DNA from: Istiophorus platypterus
Taxonomy: Eukaryota; Chordata; Actinopteri; Istiophoriformes; Istiophoridae
NCBI GenBank assembly: GCA_016859345.1
Contig: CM029126.1
Location: 16,034,027-16,098,026 of the forward strand
Direction: 5' to 3'
DNA: 64,000 bases
Under the pieces are notes generated by a model, which made no database searches, was not told the DNA's origin, and saw nothing but the letters and a program-made list of their open reading frames with translations. Position numbers and translations under genes: made by a program. This document shows, one piece after another, positions 21,661-34,592 of this stretch. Within the stretch, counting starts at the first letter, position 1. The number at the start of each line of letters is the position of its first letter.

Positions 21661-23489
21661 TTACAAAATAAAGTCGATGTCGTAAAGAAAAACAAACCAT
21701 CCCCTCCTGAGTCTATTTTTACGCGTTTGCCTCCAGAGGGTGCTGTGAGGTCATTCTAAAACCGACCTCACAGAACCGCTGATCAGATCCTGTCATGAGG
21801 GTGAATTCTCCTTTCCAACTTAAAACACGCTCCTTGCAGCCGCCGTCGTGTTGTCTTCTATCTTCTGCCATTTGCGTGGTGCCATTTTGGAAGAGAGGAA
21901 ATCTTCACACTACTTTTGAGATTTCATAAAGATTGGGCCTTTTTTTTTTTTTTTTTTAATAATATTTGACGTTCTTATTTTTGAGGAACCTGCTTGAGGA
22001 AACATTTGGTGTTAATGTTTTAATGCGGAGGCTGTAGAGGCTGCAGAACTGCAGAGACACCCAGCGGTTAAAATGATATGAAATTATCCAAATATTGAAC
22101 TGGAATAATATTATTTAAAATGACTCGAGCCTGTTATTTCAGGAGCCCATGTTGCTCACAGTCTTCCTTTGAGTCCTATGGTATAGAGCAGGTTATCTTG
22201 GGTCAGTTAAAAAGACATTCAGAGAATGAAATTACTCATTAGATTCCCCGAACAAGTGTTTTACACAAGGTATTTGTATCCATGTTTATAAAAAAAAATG
22301 TGTTTATATCACAACTCTGACAACTTCTTGGAAAGAATGACAGGTTGTTTTCATTGGAAAACCTCCAAGAACTTGAACACATGAACATTTACTCCCACAA
22401 TCCTCCAGGAACTGAGCCCTGCTATGGTTCGGATCTTAGAGACATCCCTGCTGCTGGATGTCAGTTGTGGGAAGCAAGGACATGTGAGGACATGCACAAG
22501 TTGCAGCAGTTTGGTTTTGAAGTTAGATCAAATATCAGTGGATAAAGACTTTAATTGGCTTGAATGTCTCTGTCTAGAAATATACACATACCCAACACTT
22601 CATGCGGACACAGTTTATGTAGACATCAATGCTCTTTAACATAATTGTATATCATTACGCAGGAGTATTGTCTGGAAAGTTAAATGTCTGCCCTAAAGCT
22701 GAAGTGTAAGTGTTCTAAATTTTTTCATCCAAGTGTGTGTCAAAATTTATAACCCTAAAAAATAAAGCGTGCCCCATTAATCTAAGAGCAAACTGTGACT
22801 ATCTTGTTTGTGGTGCAGGGATTTGAACATAACTGTGTTAATGATGGCAGGTGAAAGTACAGGCTAAGAGCTTGTCTTGAGCAAAGAGTATTATCTCTTT
22901 ACACTGCTCTTACACAACAGGCTGAGCCAACAACCCGTCACTGCCACCGATTGAAGACAGCAGTGTGTCTGGCAGGTAGAGATAGTCCCGGCCTGCCTAG
23001 AGAAGTGGGACAGCTTGCTGTGAGGTAAGAGAGGAAGCAGGCCAAGAGGAAGAACCGGCGATCAAGATCAACCCACAACATCCTTTAACTCAGTGCACTA
23101 AACCCTTCGGCTTTGGGTTGTGGAAAGGAAAAGCAGAGGATGAAGAGAGAGAGCTGTTGCCCTCCAGCAACCTCTGACCCCTTTCCCAGACACTCAGACT
23201 AAATAACTGTCTGATCTTGTCAGTCTTAAAGAACTCTGTACACCTTGTACCACAAAACCAGTATATTGGGCTAATATAGTAAATATTGAGAATTAGTCTG
23301 TACCTGTCGCGGTGCAGTGACTGAATGAAACCAAGTGCATTTACTCAAGAGCTGCACTTGACTTGAGTATTTTCATTTTATTCTACTTAATTCTCCTGCT
23401 TAACTAAAAAGGCAAATATTGTATACTCCACTACATTTATAGTGCTGTTATTACAAGTTACTTTTCCGATAATGATTTTACATACACAA

Positions 23490-23965
23490 CATACACTGCA
23501 TTATACTGACAGGTGTTCCTAGCCTTGATAGTTGATGCAAACAATTCCTAAGGTTGTCCAACTTTTGGTCTGTTGATCCCTTACAAACCCTCTCTCTGGA
23601 AGTGTGGTGCTTCACCCTCTGATCCATTATTAGTACAACACTGCACCACAGGAAGTAGTTCTGGATATTGTTATTAGAATGGTGAGGAAAAGGCAAGTAA
23701 CAGAGGAAGACTGGTTGAGCAGGGGTTCGTCCCACAGCATTATAATGACCCACAACATCAGAAGAACAGAACCAGACGTTGAATTCACATGATGGACGAC
23801 CAGCACAGTCTTTAGACTTGAACCATATGAAGCTGGTTTAGGATGAACTGGACAGAAGATGAAAGCAAAGCTAAAAGTATAACACATTTGTGGGAATTTC
23901 TGCAACAGTGTCGGGACAAACTTTAGGAAAAATATTTGATTTCTGTTGAACAGAGGACATGGTGA
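23490..23965 (+). mobile_element. Tc1-like transposase fragment inside the hAT-type element
   Basis: Scrambled plus-strand translation retains ESKAKSITHLWEFLQQCRDK after a degraded 'MDDQHSL.T.TI' stretch, which resembles the C-terminal part of Tc1-type transposases (end of the DDE domain). Many stops; not functional. Confidence 0.55.
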
Positions 23966-24199
23966 GTGTACATATAAATATATACGTATAGAAATTTATA
24001 TCTCAGATTAAACTAACAGATAGAAGTTTGGTGCTATTGCAGTTGGTGACACCAACAACCTTAACAACAAATGTAAAATGCTACTTACACATGAATTCAT
24101 CAATAACATTAATACAATAATATCATGTAACACTCATAGGGTCAGTTTTCTGCATTATGAGTACTTTTACTTCTGAGGGCAGTTTTTTACTTACAAACA

Positions 24200-24440
24200 G
24201 CACCTTGGTATTTTGGGAAGTCTGCTTATTCACTTTCTTACCCAGAGTTAGATGTGATCAATACCACGTTTATAGCTGTCTCACAAATATGAACCTACAG
24301 TCTGCAGCCAGTTACCCTGGCTCAGCTCAGATCTGGAGTCAAGAGGAATCTGTAGCTTCATATGTAACACAGATATGAAAGTGGTTGTGATCGTGTCATT
24401 TAACATGTCCAACTGAACTGTTGTTTCAAGCAAGACTTAT
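24200..24440. mobile_element. Second insertion in the hAT-type element (unnamed teleost interspersed repeat)
   Basis: Contains 'GGGAAGTCTGCTTATTCAC', 'CCAGAGTTAGATGTGATCAA' and 'TACCAC', text typical of a common fish interspersed repeat that I cannot name. A short related piece lies at about 33805-33880 ('GATGATCGATACCACTGTCA'). Confidence 0.45.
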
Positions 24441-27400
24441 GAATGCAAGACTTGATCTGTAACAGAGTATTTTTGCATTTTCGATATCACGTAAGTGATA
24501 GTGTGGACTATATTTTGTGATATTTTTTACTTAAGTAAAGCATCTGACTACTTTTTCCATGACTGCAAAGGAGATGAACATATATGAAACCACACATAAA
24601 TTAAAGATTTTCTTTCCCTGAGGCAGCTGAAATGTCAATTTTCCACAAAGGATCATCCTTGTTTTTTGCTTTTTGCTTTTTTTTCTTGCTTGTTTCTTTT
24701 TTTTTTTTTTGTGCAATCAGTGAATCTCCCCTCACACCCTCTCTAAATTTATGGTGGCTCTCCATGGTCACAGAACAATGTCCGCGTGCATTTCCATACA
24801 CTGCACTGAAGTACCCTGAGCCTCTGCTGCTGGGTTTCACAGTCTATCATTAGCCTCTCAGGTCTGACCACATCAAGTCCTATCTTGTCTTTGCTTGTGA
24901 GCAAGTTAAAGGTGTACTTAACTGGTGCTGGAGCTTTCTGAGCAGTCAGAGGAAAGTTGTCCCGCACCCCTGCTGCACTGTACAACCCTCAAGCTTTAAT
25001 AGACAAAAAGTTAAAAAAAAGATCCAAAAGGAAATATCCATAAGTCCACTTTCCTCTCAGTGCACCTCGCCTAGCACTGGCGTCTCTGCCAGTCATAGAC
25101 CAGAGACGCCAGGCCTGGGCAATTATGGCAATTTTTGGATGACATCAGACCAGAAAATGAATGATTTCATTTAGCTGTCATTTTTTTTTCTGAATCTGGT
25201 GTGGCATGCAGAACCTGTAATAGAGCATGTCAAAACAGAGTGGGAGAATTGTTTAGACGTTCACATCTGCATTTGGCTGGACGGTAATCCCTGCCTGGTG
25301 GTGTTGGCTTGTCTGTTAATAATGACCACTGTTCAGCAATGGCACTGGCAAAAAAATGGGCTGAATCTCCCACAGAGCTTGGACCACCCACAGACTTTAA
25401 ACACATACTTTTACTTTCAGCTGTCTCCCAGTGTCTATCTACTGACACACACCAAAACCGTTTTTGGTAGTGCCACTGTTTTAGGCTACCTTTGACTAAA
25501 ATAACTAGATGTGCCACTGTTAGACACAATCCAACAAAAATAACCGAATGACTAACCAAACTAAATTAGAATTATGTACTGAGTAAGAGCTGTCAACCTC
25601 CATTCCTCACTTCAAAAAGTACGACTATATGTCACTGAAAAGACAGAGAAAATGATTCACCCCTTAGCTGCACAGTGAATGCCCCAAAGATCCCTTTAAA
25701 AGCAGAAAAGCTGGAGAGGAAAATGTAAAATATGTACAATAACTTATCCAAAGCCGTCAATTACACATTGGCACACTGGCCAGACACTGAGTCATTTGTA
25801 TAGTGCCTCTGCAAAAAGATCTTGTGGTTTTTCCCAAGGCTGCGATTTGATCTCTGAGCCCTTGTCGTTTGTGCTTGAGCTTTGGCTTTATGCTGACAAA
25901 CAAGTGTATAAGGTCTTTGGCTAGAGACTGAAGAGGGGAAAATTCCTGTAATACAAAGAAACAAATCAGTCAGATGTGAAAGATGCAAAATGGAAGAGGA
26001 GCTCAAGAAAAAGCTACAATATTGTGCTTTGATTCCATTGATTTACGCAACTCTGTGTTTGTCTCTTCATAAATGGGATTCACTAGATGCACTCATCGCT
26101 CAGTCATGTGGCTGTTTACAAACATTACATCGCACAAACCCTTCCAATCAAGCTGTGCTAACTGACAAAGCAAAGTTCACAAACTAACAGGCCAAACCGT
26201 GTTAGTGTGTAAATCCCCTCTTACTCTCATTTCCTTTTCAACTTCCCACTAATCCAATTAGAGCACCACAGTTCAAAACCTGCAACATCTACCTTTCCTC
26301 CCTGTATTAGCAGCTTTTGCAGTGATTTCTTGCGGAATGAGATTTTGCCCAGGCTAGATGTTTATATACAGGAACTGCAGTTGATTGAGAGAAGCAGGAA
26401 TTGGACTCAATGCTAAATGATCCAATTAGTTATAGAAAGTGCCCAGTCTTTATTTAAATCAACAAATGACACATATTTGTGAGATAATTTTTAGCTTAAT
26501 TCAAGATGTTGTTTGGTCTTTGATAGGAACTTGTGTCAATGAAAATCTGAGAGCTCTGAAACATCAGTCACTAATGGGGTTTTTTGTTTTTTTTTAAAGT
26601 CAACACAGTCAAAAAAAAAAGTACATAAAACCAAATTGAGACCACACTTCAGGGTAACAAGAATGAAAATATTTACAATACCTCTTCCTGCCATGCACCT
26701 TATTAATATATGTCTTGCAAAGGGATACAACTTTACCAACAGATCCATGGAACTAGATACAACTGCAGCGCTTACAATAACACTTCCTCTGACCTCTCAA
26801 GCTCTAATGGAAGCCTTTACTTAACATATCTCTGAGTTCTTCATCATTATGATTTAGTGAGCATGTGCCTCTTCAGAACTCCATCAATTTTACCTATTAA
26901 CTGGCCCTGGTGAGCAAAACTCGGCCTGGGAAAACAGCTGTATAATGTTTCCTGTCTCGCTGGAGGAGTTTTGTTAAGTCTGAGAAAATAATTCTGATGA
27001 TCCCATCAGGTGTTGTTGAAAAAACTGATACTTTTTTATGTATTATAAACTTAGTAGCATGCACTTTGAAGACATGTGCCTTTACTCTTCAGGGAATTCT
27101 GAACAATAAGACCCTGGTCAAGTTGCATTATGGGAATCCAGTGTTTTTGGAGGTTGACTCACTTGAGGACTTAAAATTGGGGTATCTAGGCCTCTGCTGC
27201 CTAACTTTTTACCTTCTATTAATCTCTCTCTCTCTCTCTCTTGTTAACAAAATTAATAGAAGTGCAGTTTTAAATCAAGGAGTGTTCTTTAAAGTCCCAG
27301 TGTCTAACATTTGACTTTTGTTATCATACCAGTGGTGTGGTTGTGGGGGTAAGACTCATAAAAGTGAAGTTCAATTCCCTCATATTTCTTGCTACTATTT

Positions 27401-30400
27401 TGCCTTTCTAACAGCCTACCAACCAAACAAGATGAGAGAAAGCTTCAAAGGAAAATGAAATGAAAATTTATTTTTGAGCTACTCTAAAGCTGTGTTTTGA
27501 CACAGGTATACATTTTGTCTGCTAGGTATAGCAGTGTTACCTGGGGTGTTTGAAAACTCTTGCACAAAAGGAATGCAGCACACATTTTTTAATCAGCTGA
27601 TCAAATTTAGCAACCAATGGCTGTCGATAAACAACTAATTCATTTAAGTGATTAGTTTGTCAACTCAGTGATTAGCAGAATATGAGGATGTTCAAATTCG
27701 TTTGTCCATTAAATCTTTCAAATTTTCCAAGACTAGAGTGAGGATGGATGGTTTTTCTCTTTCTCTCTCTCTCTCTCTCTATTTCTTTGGTCTGTTTACA
27801 TGTTGTTGTCTGTGACTGATGATTATTTCATTGTTTCTGAATACACATACATGATTTTCTTAGATTGTAGCCAATGTCTTGTCACCTGTGGCTATATTTT
27901 ATATATTTGTTTTTGCTTTTCCATTCATCTGATCTGCTTAATCAAAACATTACACAGCAACAGGAGATGAAATTAGAATGGGAGCACAACACTGTGTGCT
28001 GATTCTACTTTTTGTCATGACAGCTCTAGGCTTTGGCAAAAAAAAAATAAGATGGATACCAATATATTGTCTTTAAGTTGGTCATTTTTTGCACATTTCT
28101 TCCCTCAGCTGGATCCAGGTTGGAGGACCTAAAAACAGGCACCATACAAAAGAGAAAAAAACAGCTTATGGGAAGAAAATTTGAAAAAAAAAAAAGAAGC
28201 ACAAGGGGCTATCCAAACATCTTTCAGCTGTGTTTGTTTCAAGTTTGTGGTGGATTTATTACTACCACATGAGACTGCAACAGCCCAAAGGAAACAGGGA
28301 ATCCTTTCCAAGAGCTCATATGAAAAACCCTCCTGATGGCCTTGGAGGTTACCCCAAGGTCACACAGGAAGATTTGTTAATGCGTTGTTGATGTCATGAC
28401 CAAGAGGTCTCCAGTGATGATGTCTAACAATGCTTGTGCATCAGTGTTTGTGCTAGCAAATGCATGTTGTGGGTGTGTCTTTTTGAGGAGGTGGGAAAAG
28501 GCTGATGTGTATATTGGTCTCTGTTTTGGTTCACTGACAGCACACAGACACTCTCTGTCTATGTGGGCTCCAGGAAGTTAAAAAGTCTCAGAGCAAAGGA
28601 GGTGTCTCCACTGGGGACAGGGTGTCCTTGTATTCATCTGCTTAAGCTTCCTGCAAGCAGATCACATGACAGCAATATAGGCTTTCCATTTTTTTCATTT
28701 TTACTCTTGTAACATCAAGGTAATTTTGTTCCATTTTGTTCCATTTATCTCTTTTTTTTATTTCATTTTTGACTGCTGATTTGCAGCTTTCTTTATGCAG
28801 CCTCGAGTAGATGATACTCAACCTGAATTATTAAAGAAAAAAAAACAATGAACATCCAGAACCTCTGTCTATCCTCGGGAGAAGAAAGGGAAGCAGAAGG
28901 AAAACAAAAAGATTATGAAGATGAATGAAAGCAATGTTATCCAATCAAAATATCAATGCATCTGTGCCCACAGAGCTGTAGAAATCAGGTTATTGTGTTA
29001 CATCACTTGAATGAATGCCAAAGGTTACTATCTGCTGCCACTTCAGCAGGGCCTTGTCACTCCTCTGTAGCTCTGTTCGAGATTACAAAGCGTTGCAGTC
29101 TTTTGGTGTAAATGTAGACGACAAGTAAAGCTACTTACTCCTGTAAATTTTGTAGTTTTTTTTAGTCATTTTGTTCCTTAAAATCAAATAAGTCACTGCT
29201 ATACTTATATAAGAGAGGCCAGGGGTAGAGGATTTGTAATACTGAAGACATGAAGTAATAAAAGAATGTGAAACAGGCTCCAGAACAGTATAATTGAATC
29301 TATTGACCTAATGTGGAAAATGCTACTACTAATGTCAAAATTAATTTGTCAGATTTCAAAGCAGAGGCCCAAGAAAACGTGCTACACCATCTGGTTTTAT
29401 GGTTAAGTATAGCTTCATGTTGTCAGCATAGTAATGGTAAAGGGATTTGTATTTCCTGAGCCTGTCAAAATTTGTATAATGCATAATGAAATGGAGCCTA
29501 AAATGGGGTCTGGGGCCACACCACAGGAGGCAGCAGCAGGTAGCCACCACATCTCTTTGATAGCAATTGGCAAACCAAAAATCAGACACTCCATTTCATG
29601 TACTTTTTCATTTGGAGAAAAGAGAGCTCCGGGTAAACAGGCTGACTAAGAGGCCAGCCTCTGGTAGACTAAAGCCTCATGTACTCTGTATCCTTACTGT
29701 TGGTGTCCACATTTGACAATTCTATCCTCCAGGAAAATAGAGGCTTGTATCAGATGTGGGTTGATACAAGTAGATGGAGCAGGTTGTTCCAAATCCGCAT
29801 GTTATGGTCCTACACTTCCAGTTGGTCAGGATAAAAGCAGTGACTTGAAAATAAACTGGCCGAAGACCACAACAGACTGACCAAACTCAAAATATTTTAC
29901 TAATAAGAAAATACCACCTCAGCTGGGTATTTGTAATAAAAGTTGATGATAAGTTACTGAGACTATCACATGAAGGAAAAATAGTTTTGAAATGATCTTT
30001 TATGGGGTCATCGTGCCTACGCAACAACTTTTAACAATAAACCTTTTGGTAGACAGACAAAATGATTTCATGAGAACAGGAATTGCTCAGTACAAGAATA
30101 AAAGTTAACAAAAAAACAGCAGGAATGAAAAAATAGTAATTATGTGCTCATATTTCACTCCTTCTGACTGTTTAACAAGTGTGGTTGGTTACTTGGAAAT
30201 GCATCTGAGTAATTAATAACAAAATCTATTGTACTCGTGCTTGGGACCAGAAAAGTTTTTATGTCATATATTTTTAAAAATGCGCCGCTAAAATCCCACA
30301 CAAGGGACAGTCTGTCATCAGTGTAGACAATAAAGTTTAAAAACATCTTAGTGCTGAGGTTGTTTAATTTTGAAATTCATAATAGGACCCTGACACAAGG

Positions 30401-30999
30401 TTTACAGTTGAAATGAATAGAAGAAGAAAAAATACAAGCAAAAAGTTGAAGGTGCTATGATCTTTTTGACTGTTCCCTGATAGCTGCCGTTAATACGTGT
30501 TGCTGAGGGACATGGTTTAGAGCAAAAAGTGTATGTTTCAGAGTTGTTATATTCACTAGCAAAACAAATCACAGATTTGTGCATTTTGATGAGGCCTCAT
30601 TTTCCATTAGATCTCAGTTTCAGACAGAGGAGAAATAAAGTTAAAAAGAAATGTTGGTTTTGAGTATGGAAATTGCCATCCTCAAAAGTTCTCCAATGAC
30701 CGTGAGGCAACATCAAGACACGGAGCGTTTAATGATTTCGTTCATTTTAATATCAGCACAAAGCCATGGAATTATTATAACCAGATCGAGTTGATGTGCT
30801 CAGTGAACCGGTAGCCAACAACCCCAGTCACTCACAGTGGGAGGCAGATTGTGGGGGCTGGGCAGTCAGACAGCAGGAGCAGTGGGGGTGCAGGGCAGCT
30901 ATGAGACATGTGGAAAACTTGAAATGTGGAACAATGACTTTTACTGGGCCCTGTGTAAACAAACCCACATCAGGTCGGACCCAGGTTGTCCGGCATGAA

Positions 31000-31860
31000 T
31001 CACCCATCTCTTGAAAACCCGGCATGTAGTCTTCTGTCATCCAGTGTTGATGAAGAGCAAAACCACGTCCTTCTCTCAGCATTACACTTCCTGTCCTGTT
31101 CCAGGAATGCAGGAAGGGGGACATTAGTGAAAGGGGCCTCAGTGATGAGCTCCACATGACATCCAACTGGTGAGGAACCTCGAGGAAGTCTTCACATGGC
31201 AACCATCATTGGAGCCTATCCACTGTCTGAAAAGTGCTTTAGATCACATTTATGGATATATTCTGGAAGAGAAGTGCTAGGTTACTCTTGACAAAAACAA
31301 TGTCACCATAGAGTTCATTTTATTGGCTGTTCTGGAGCTTTTGATGACCATTAGCAGAGCCATCATTCACTTTGACCTTACTAGATGCCTTGAAGGGTTT
31401 TTCTTCACCAAGGAAGTAATTCTGCAATCATGCACTCTGGTGGTTTTCCATGGTTTTTGAGCCTTCTATTGTAGCTGAGCTCACCAGCGCATTCCTTCGT
31501 TTTAAGAACGTACCAAATATTTGATTCGTCCACTTCTAAATATTCTGCCATCTCTCTGATGGGTTTGTTTGTTTTTTTTCAGCCTAATGATGGCCTCCTT
31601 CATTTGTATCACCAACTCTTCAGAAAGCATATAGGAAGTTCCTATGAACAGCTACCAAACACAAAATCAGCAATGGGAATCAACTCCAGGCCTTTTCTAA
31701 GAGCAACACAAAGATTTGATTTATGTTTTAATATTCATCTTTCCGAACAGTATGTGTCACTTTTACAAAAGATAGGCATTTGATGAGGAGGAATAAGTGA
31801 TGAGTATGGCAAACATAACACTGTATAATGCAAGTTTGGCCAGAGCTGCTCAGGTCTGAA
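31000..31860 (-). mobile_element. Tc1-like transposon remnant (N-terminal transposase half)
   Basis: The minus-strand translation from about 31610 down reads VQMKEAIIRLKKTNKPIREM, AEYLEVDESNIWYVLKTKE, then CAGELSYNRRLKNHG. This is the helix-turn-helix DNA-binding part of a fish Tc1 transposase. Flanking text at 31790-31860 resembles the element's 5' untranslated part. Frameshifted downstream; inactive. The lower boundary is uncertain. Confidence 0.65.
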
Positions 31861-32539
31861 CTTCCCTTTAGAGCCAACAGAGCCGCAACTGTTACCCTGA
31901 AGCCTGAAATACTAGCACCTTGGCTCCCACAGGGTGGTTATTCCACTGCTAAATAGGTATTTTTACAAAATAACCTCTAATCCTGCAAAATAACTTAGAA
32001 ATTACTCAAGGTTACTAGTAAGGCATCAATTGCATCTTACTTTTAAGCACACAACCCAGAGTTAATGCATTCCTTACACTTTTATTTACACTTCTGGGGT
32101 TTGGAAAAGCTAAAAAAAAAGATACTCCCCTGCAAATTCTTTAAATACAGAATGGCATTCTTACTACAGAACAATCAACACCACTTCAACCCGTATAGTA
32201 ATCCAAAGCTTAATAGACCTGGCAGGCCTAGTCACAGTAACTATGCTACAACTGAGCAACCATGCTAAGGAAGATCATGTAAAAATGATTGAAAGCTCCA
32301 TAACAACTACTGAAGGACCTTGTGGTATGATTCTTTGGTCAACTTCTGTTTTGAATTACTTAAATTAACTTTATGTTAAATTTATGAATTTATGTTTGTG
32401 TGTCAGTGTAGGTGAATGACTATTAAAAACCTTTACTCCAGAGAGGAGAGTGTTGAGCTGTTATCTTCTCATAAGATCTCTTTTGTAGTTGAACAAGGCT
32501 ATTTTGTGCTTACTGATCTTTTTGACACCAGCTGACACA

Positions 32540-32542
<3 letters not shown>

Positions 32543-32580
<38 letters not shown>
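32543..32580. repeat. (TA)n microsatellite
   Basis: Pure TA dinucleotide repeat, 18-19 copies. Confidence 0.95.
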
Positions 32581-32583
<3 letters not shown>

Positions 32584-33129
32584 CAGATTTGTGAAGAGAA
32601 ATTCATGAAGATGTTGTGGTGTGTAGATCTTGTGCTCAGGGAAAGGCCATCTGGTGCTGCAACAATGAAAATAGCAAACAAATGAAAATACCAGGATAAT
32701 TACTTGTTTACCAGATTTCCGCTAACGATTTATTCTGTGATTTTAGTAAATTCAAGCCAGGGACATACTGACGGAAAAGTGATGATGTTACACATGGAAC
32801 CTGACAGTTCCTCCTCAGACAGTGTTTGGATGGGGACAGAGTGGAGGATCGGGCTGGGCACTGCCCCCCCTCAGTGGGTAAACTCTACACACTGGAGCCA
32901 TTCAGTTGGCCCAGCTCACTGGATAAAGTTAGGATTGTTTGTCAGTAGGCTGTAATGCCAGGAATGCTCAGTGCCCCCCCCCCCCCCCCGTGTGTGCGAA
33001 TGTCTCTCACACTTTATTTTGCCTCTACAGCAGCAGTTTGGATCTGTGGTGAAACCCCCACGCTCCCTGAACTCCAAAGTGAAATAACAGATTCTATTTC
33101 TCTCCTATAAGCTATTTTGGTTCCCTGTC

Positions 33130-33139
33130 TCACACACAA

Positions 33140-33221
<82 letters not shown>

Positions 33222-33236
33222 GCACACACACACAAA
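33130..33236. repeat. (CA)n microsatellite, first of a pair
   Basis: CA repeat with minor AA, AT and CG interruptions. Its partner lies 140 bp away. Confidence 0.95.
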
Positions 33237-33372
33237 CTCATCCACCAACTCAAATACCCCACCCTCTGCCTCCCACCACCCCAGCCCCAGCAGAGACTGT
33301 CCTGCTGATACTCTGCACTGGCATTTTCTAGCATGTTCCATCCAGCCATCATGACATCACTTTCTAAATGAG

Positions 33373-33398
33373 CGCACACAAACACACACACAGACACA

Positions 33399-33481
<83 letters not shown>

Positions 33482-33484
33482 ACA
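33373..33484. repeat. (CA)n microsatellite, second of a pair
   Basis: CA repeat with early CAGA interruptions, about 45 uninterrupted copies. Confidence 0.95.
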
Positions 33485-34435
33485 TTAACAAACATTCACA
33501 AACATTCACAGCTTGATTCTTACCAGTGTCCAGCTTCTTCCAAGTCCTGCAGAGCTTCTCTAAAAGTTTGCTTTTTGAGGTTTATATAGAGATGAATGAT
33601 GTTTTGTCTTAAGCTAAAACAGAAGAAAATAAATATGATTATTTTACACTTATGAGCATACTAATATCATTGGATTTTTGGTGGGTAATAAGTGATCTGA
33701 TAAAGGTTTATAAATTAGTAATTAGATATTCTAAAGAATAAATGAAACAAACTTTTGTTGGATATCATGGCCAGAAATTTAAAAGATTAATTCAACATTC
33801 TGAGTAATTTGCTTATTTGTAGTTATGATGTTATGATTGGATGATCGATACCACTGTCATGTATGTTAGCTAAATATATAACTAACAACAATCTGTGTTT
33901 ACTTGCTGCAACTATTCCTTTAAATCAAAGAAATTCTTGACTTAAATGGGAAGAAATTATTCTGATGTTTTCATTAAATAAAAGTAGCAATAGCACTGCA
34001 AAGAAAGATTCTCTGTTACATTCAAAATATTACTTAAATGTACATTAACTATCAAAACTAAAAGTGATTCATCTTGACCCTGTCAGTGCAGATTTGTTAT
34101 TTCTGATACATTGAAGTATATGCAAAATATTTGTGTTGTGGCTTTTTAAGGCAAAGAGAATCCTAACTAGTTATAGTTGTTTTTCATAGTTTATTCAGTA
34201 ATAATGCACCATATTTTAATAAAGTTACATATGCACGTTTCTATGTAAAATCTCAAATCTCATGTACACCAGTCTTCACTTATGTTGCCTTATTAAATTT
34301 CTACTTGCACCAGTCTTAGTACATCGAGTCTGTGACATCACGTAAAACCCTTGCATACCCCACCAAACTTACACCTGGCTGGATCGGCTAGAATAACTGA
34401 GAATGTCTGTGTGGATGTGCTGTGAATTTAATTTG

Positions 34436-34592
34436 AAAAGTAATTAGTTATTATAGCTGTAGAATAAGTGTAGTAAAAAGTACAATATTTCCCTTTGAAA
34501 TGTACTGGAGTATAATATGGAAATACCTAAAAATCATATACAAGTACAATGCATGAGTAAAGGTACTTTGTTACCTTCTACCTGTGGCTGAC
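34436..34592 (-). mobile_element. Teleost hAT-type miniature repeat fragment
   Basis: Reverse-oriented text 'GTAGTAAAAAGTACAATATT', 'CATGAGTAAAGGTACTTTGT'. Same family as the copy at 10.1 kb, eroded. Confidence 0.55.

Larger units (their letters stand above)
23320..24560 (+). mobile_element. hAT-type miniature element split by later insertions
   Basis: The 5' half (23325-23480) ends in 'CAAATATTGTATACTCCACT' text. The 3' half resumes near 24000 ('AGATTAAACTAACA', 'AATGCTACTTACACATGAAT', 'TGAGTACTTTTACTTCTGAG') and ends near 24555 with 'TTACTTAAGTAAAGCATCTG'. The parts are in the order and orientation expected of one element. Two foreign segments interrupt it. Confidence 0.6.

Noticed and set aside
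33014..33481. 155-codon minus-strand open frame
   Set aside because: Also created by (TG)n microsatellites, with no domain in the unique part.
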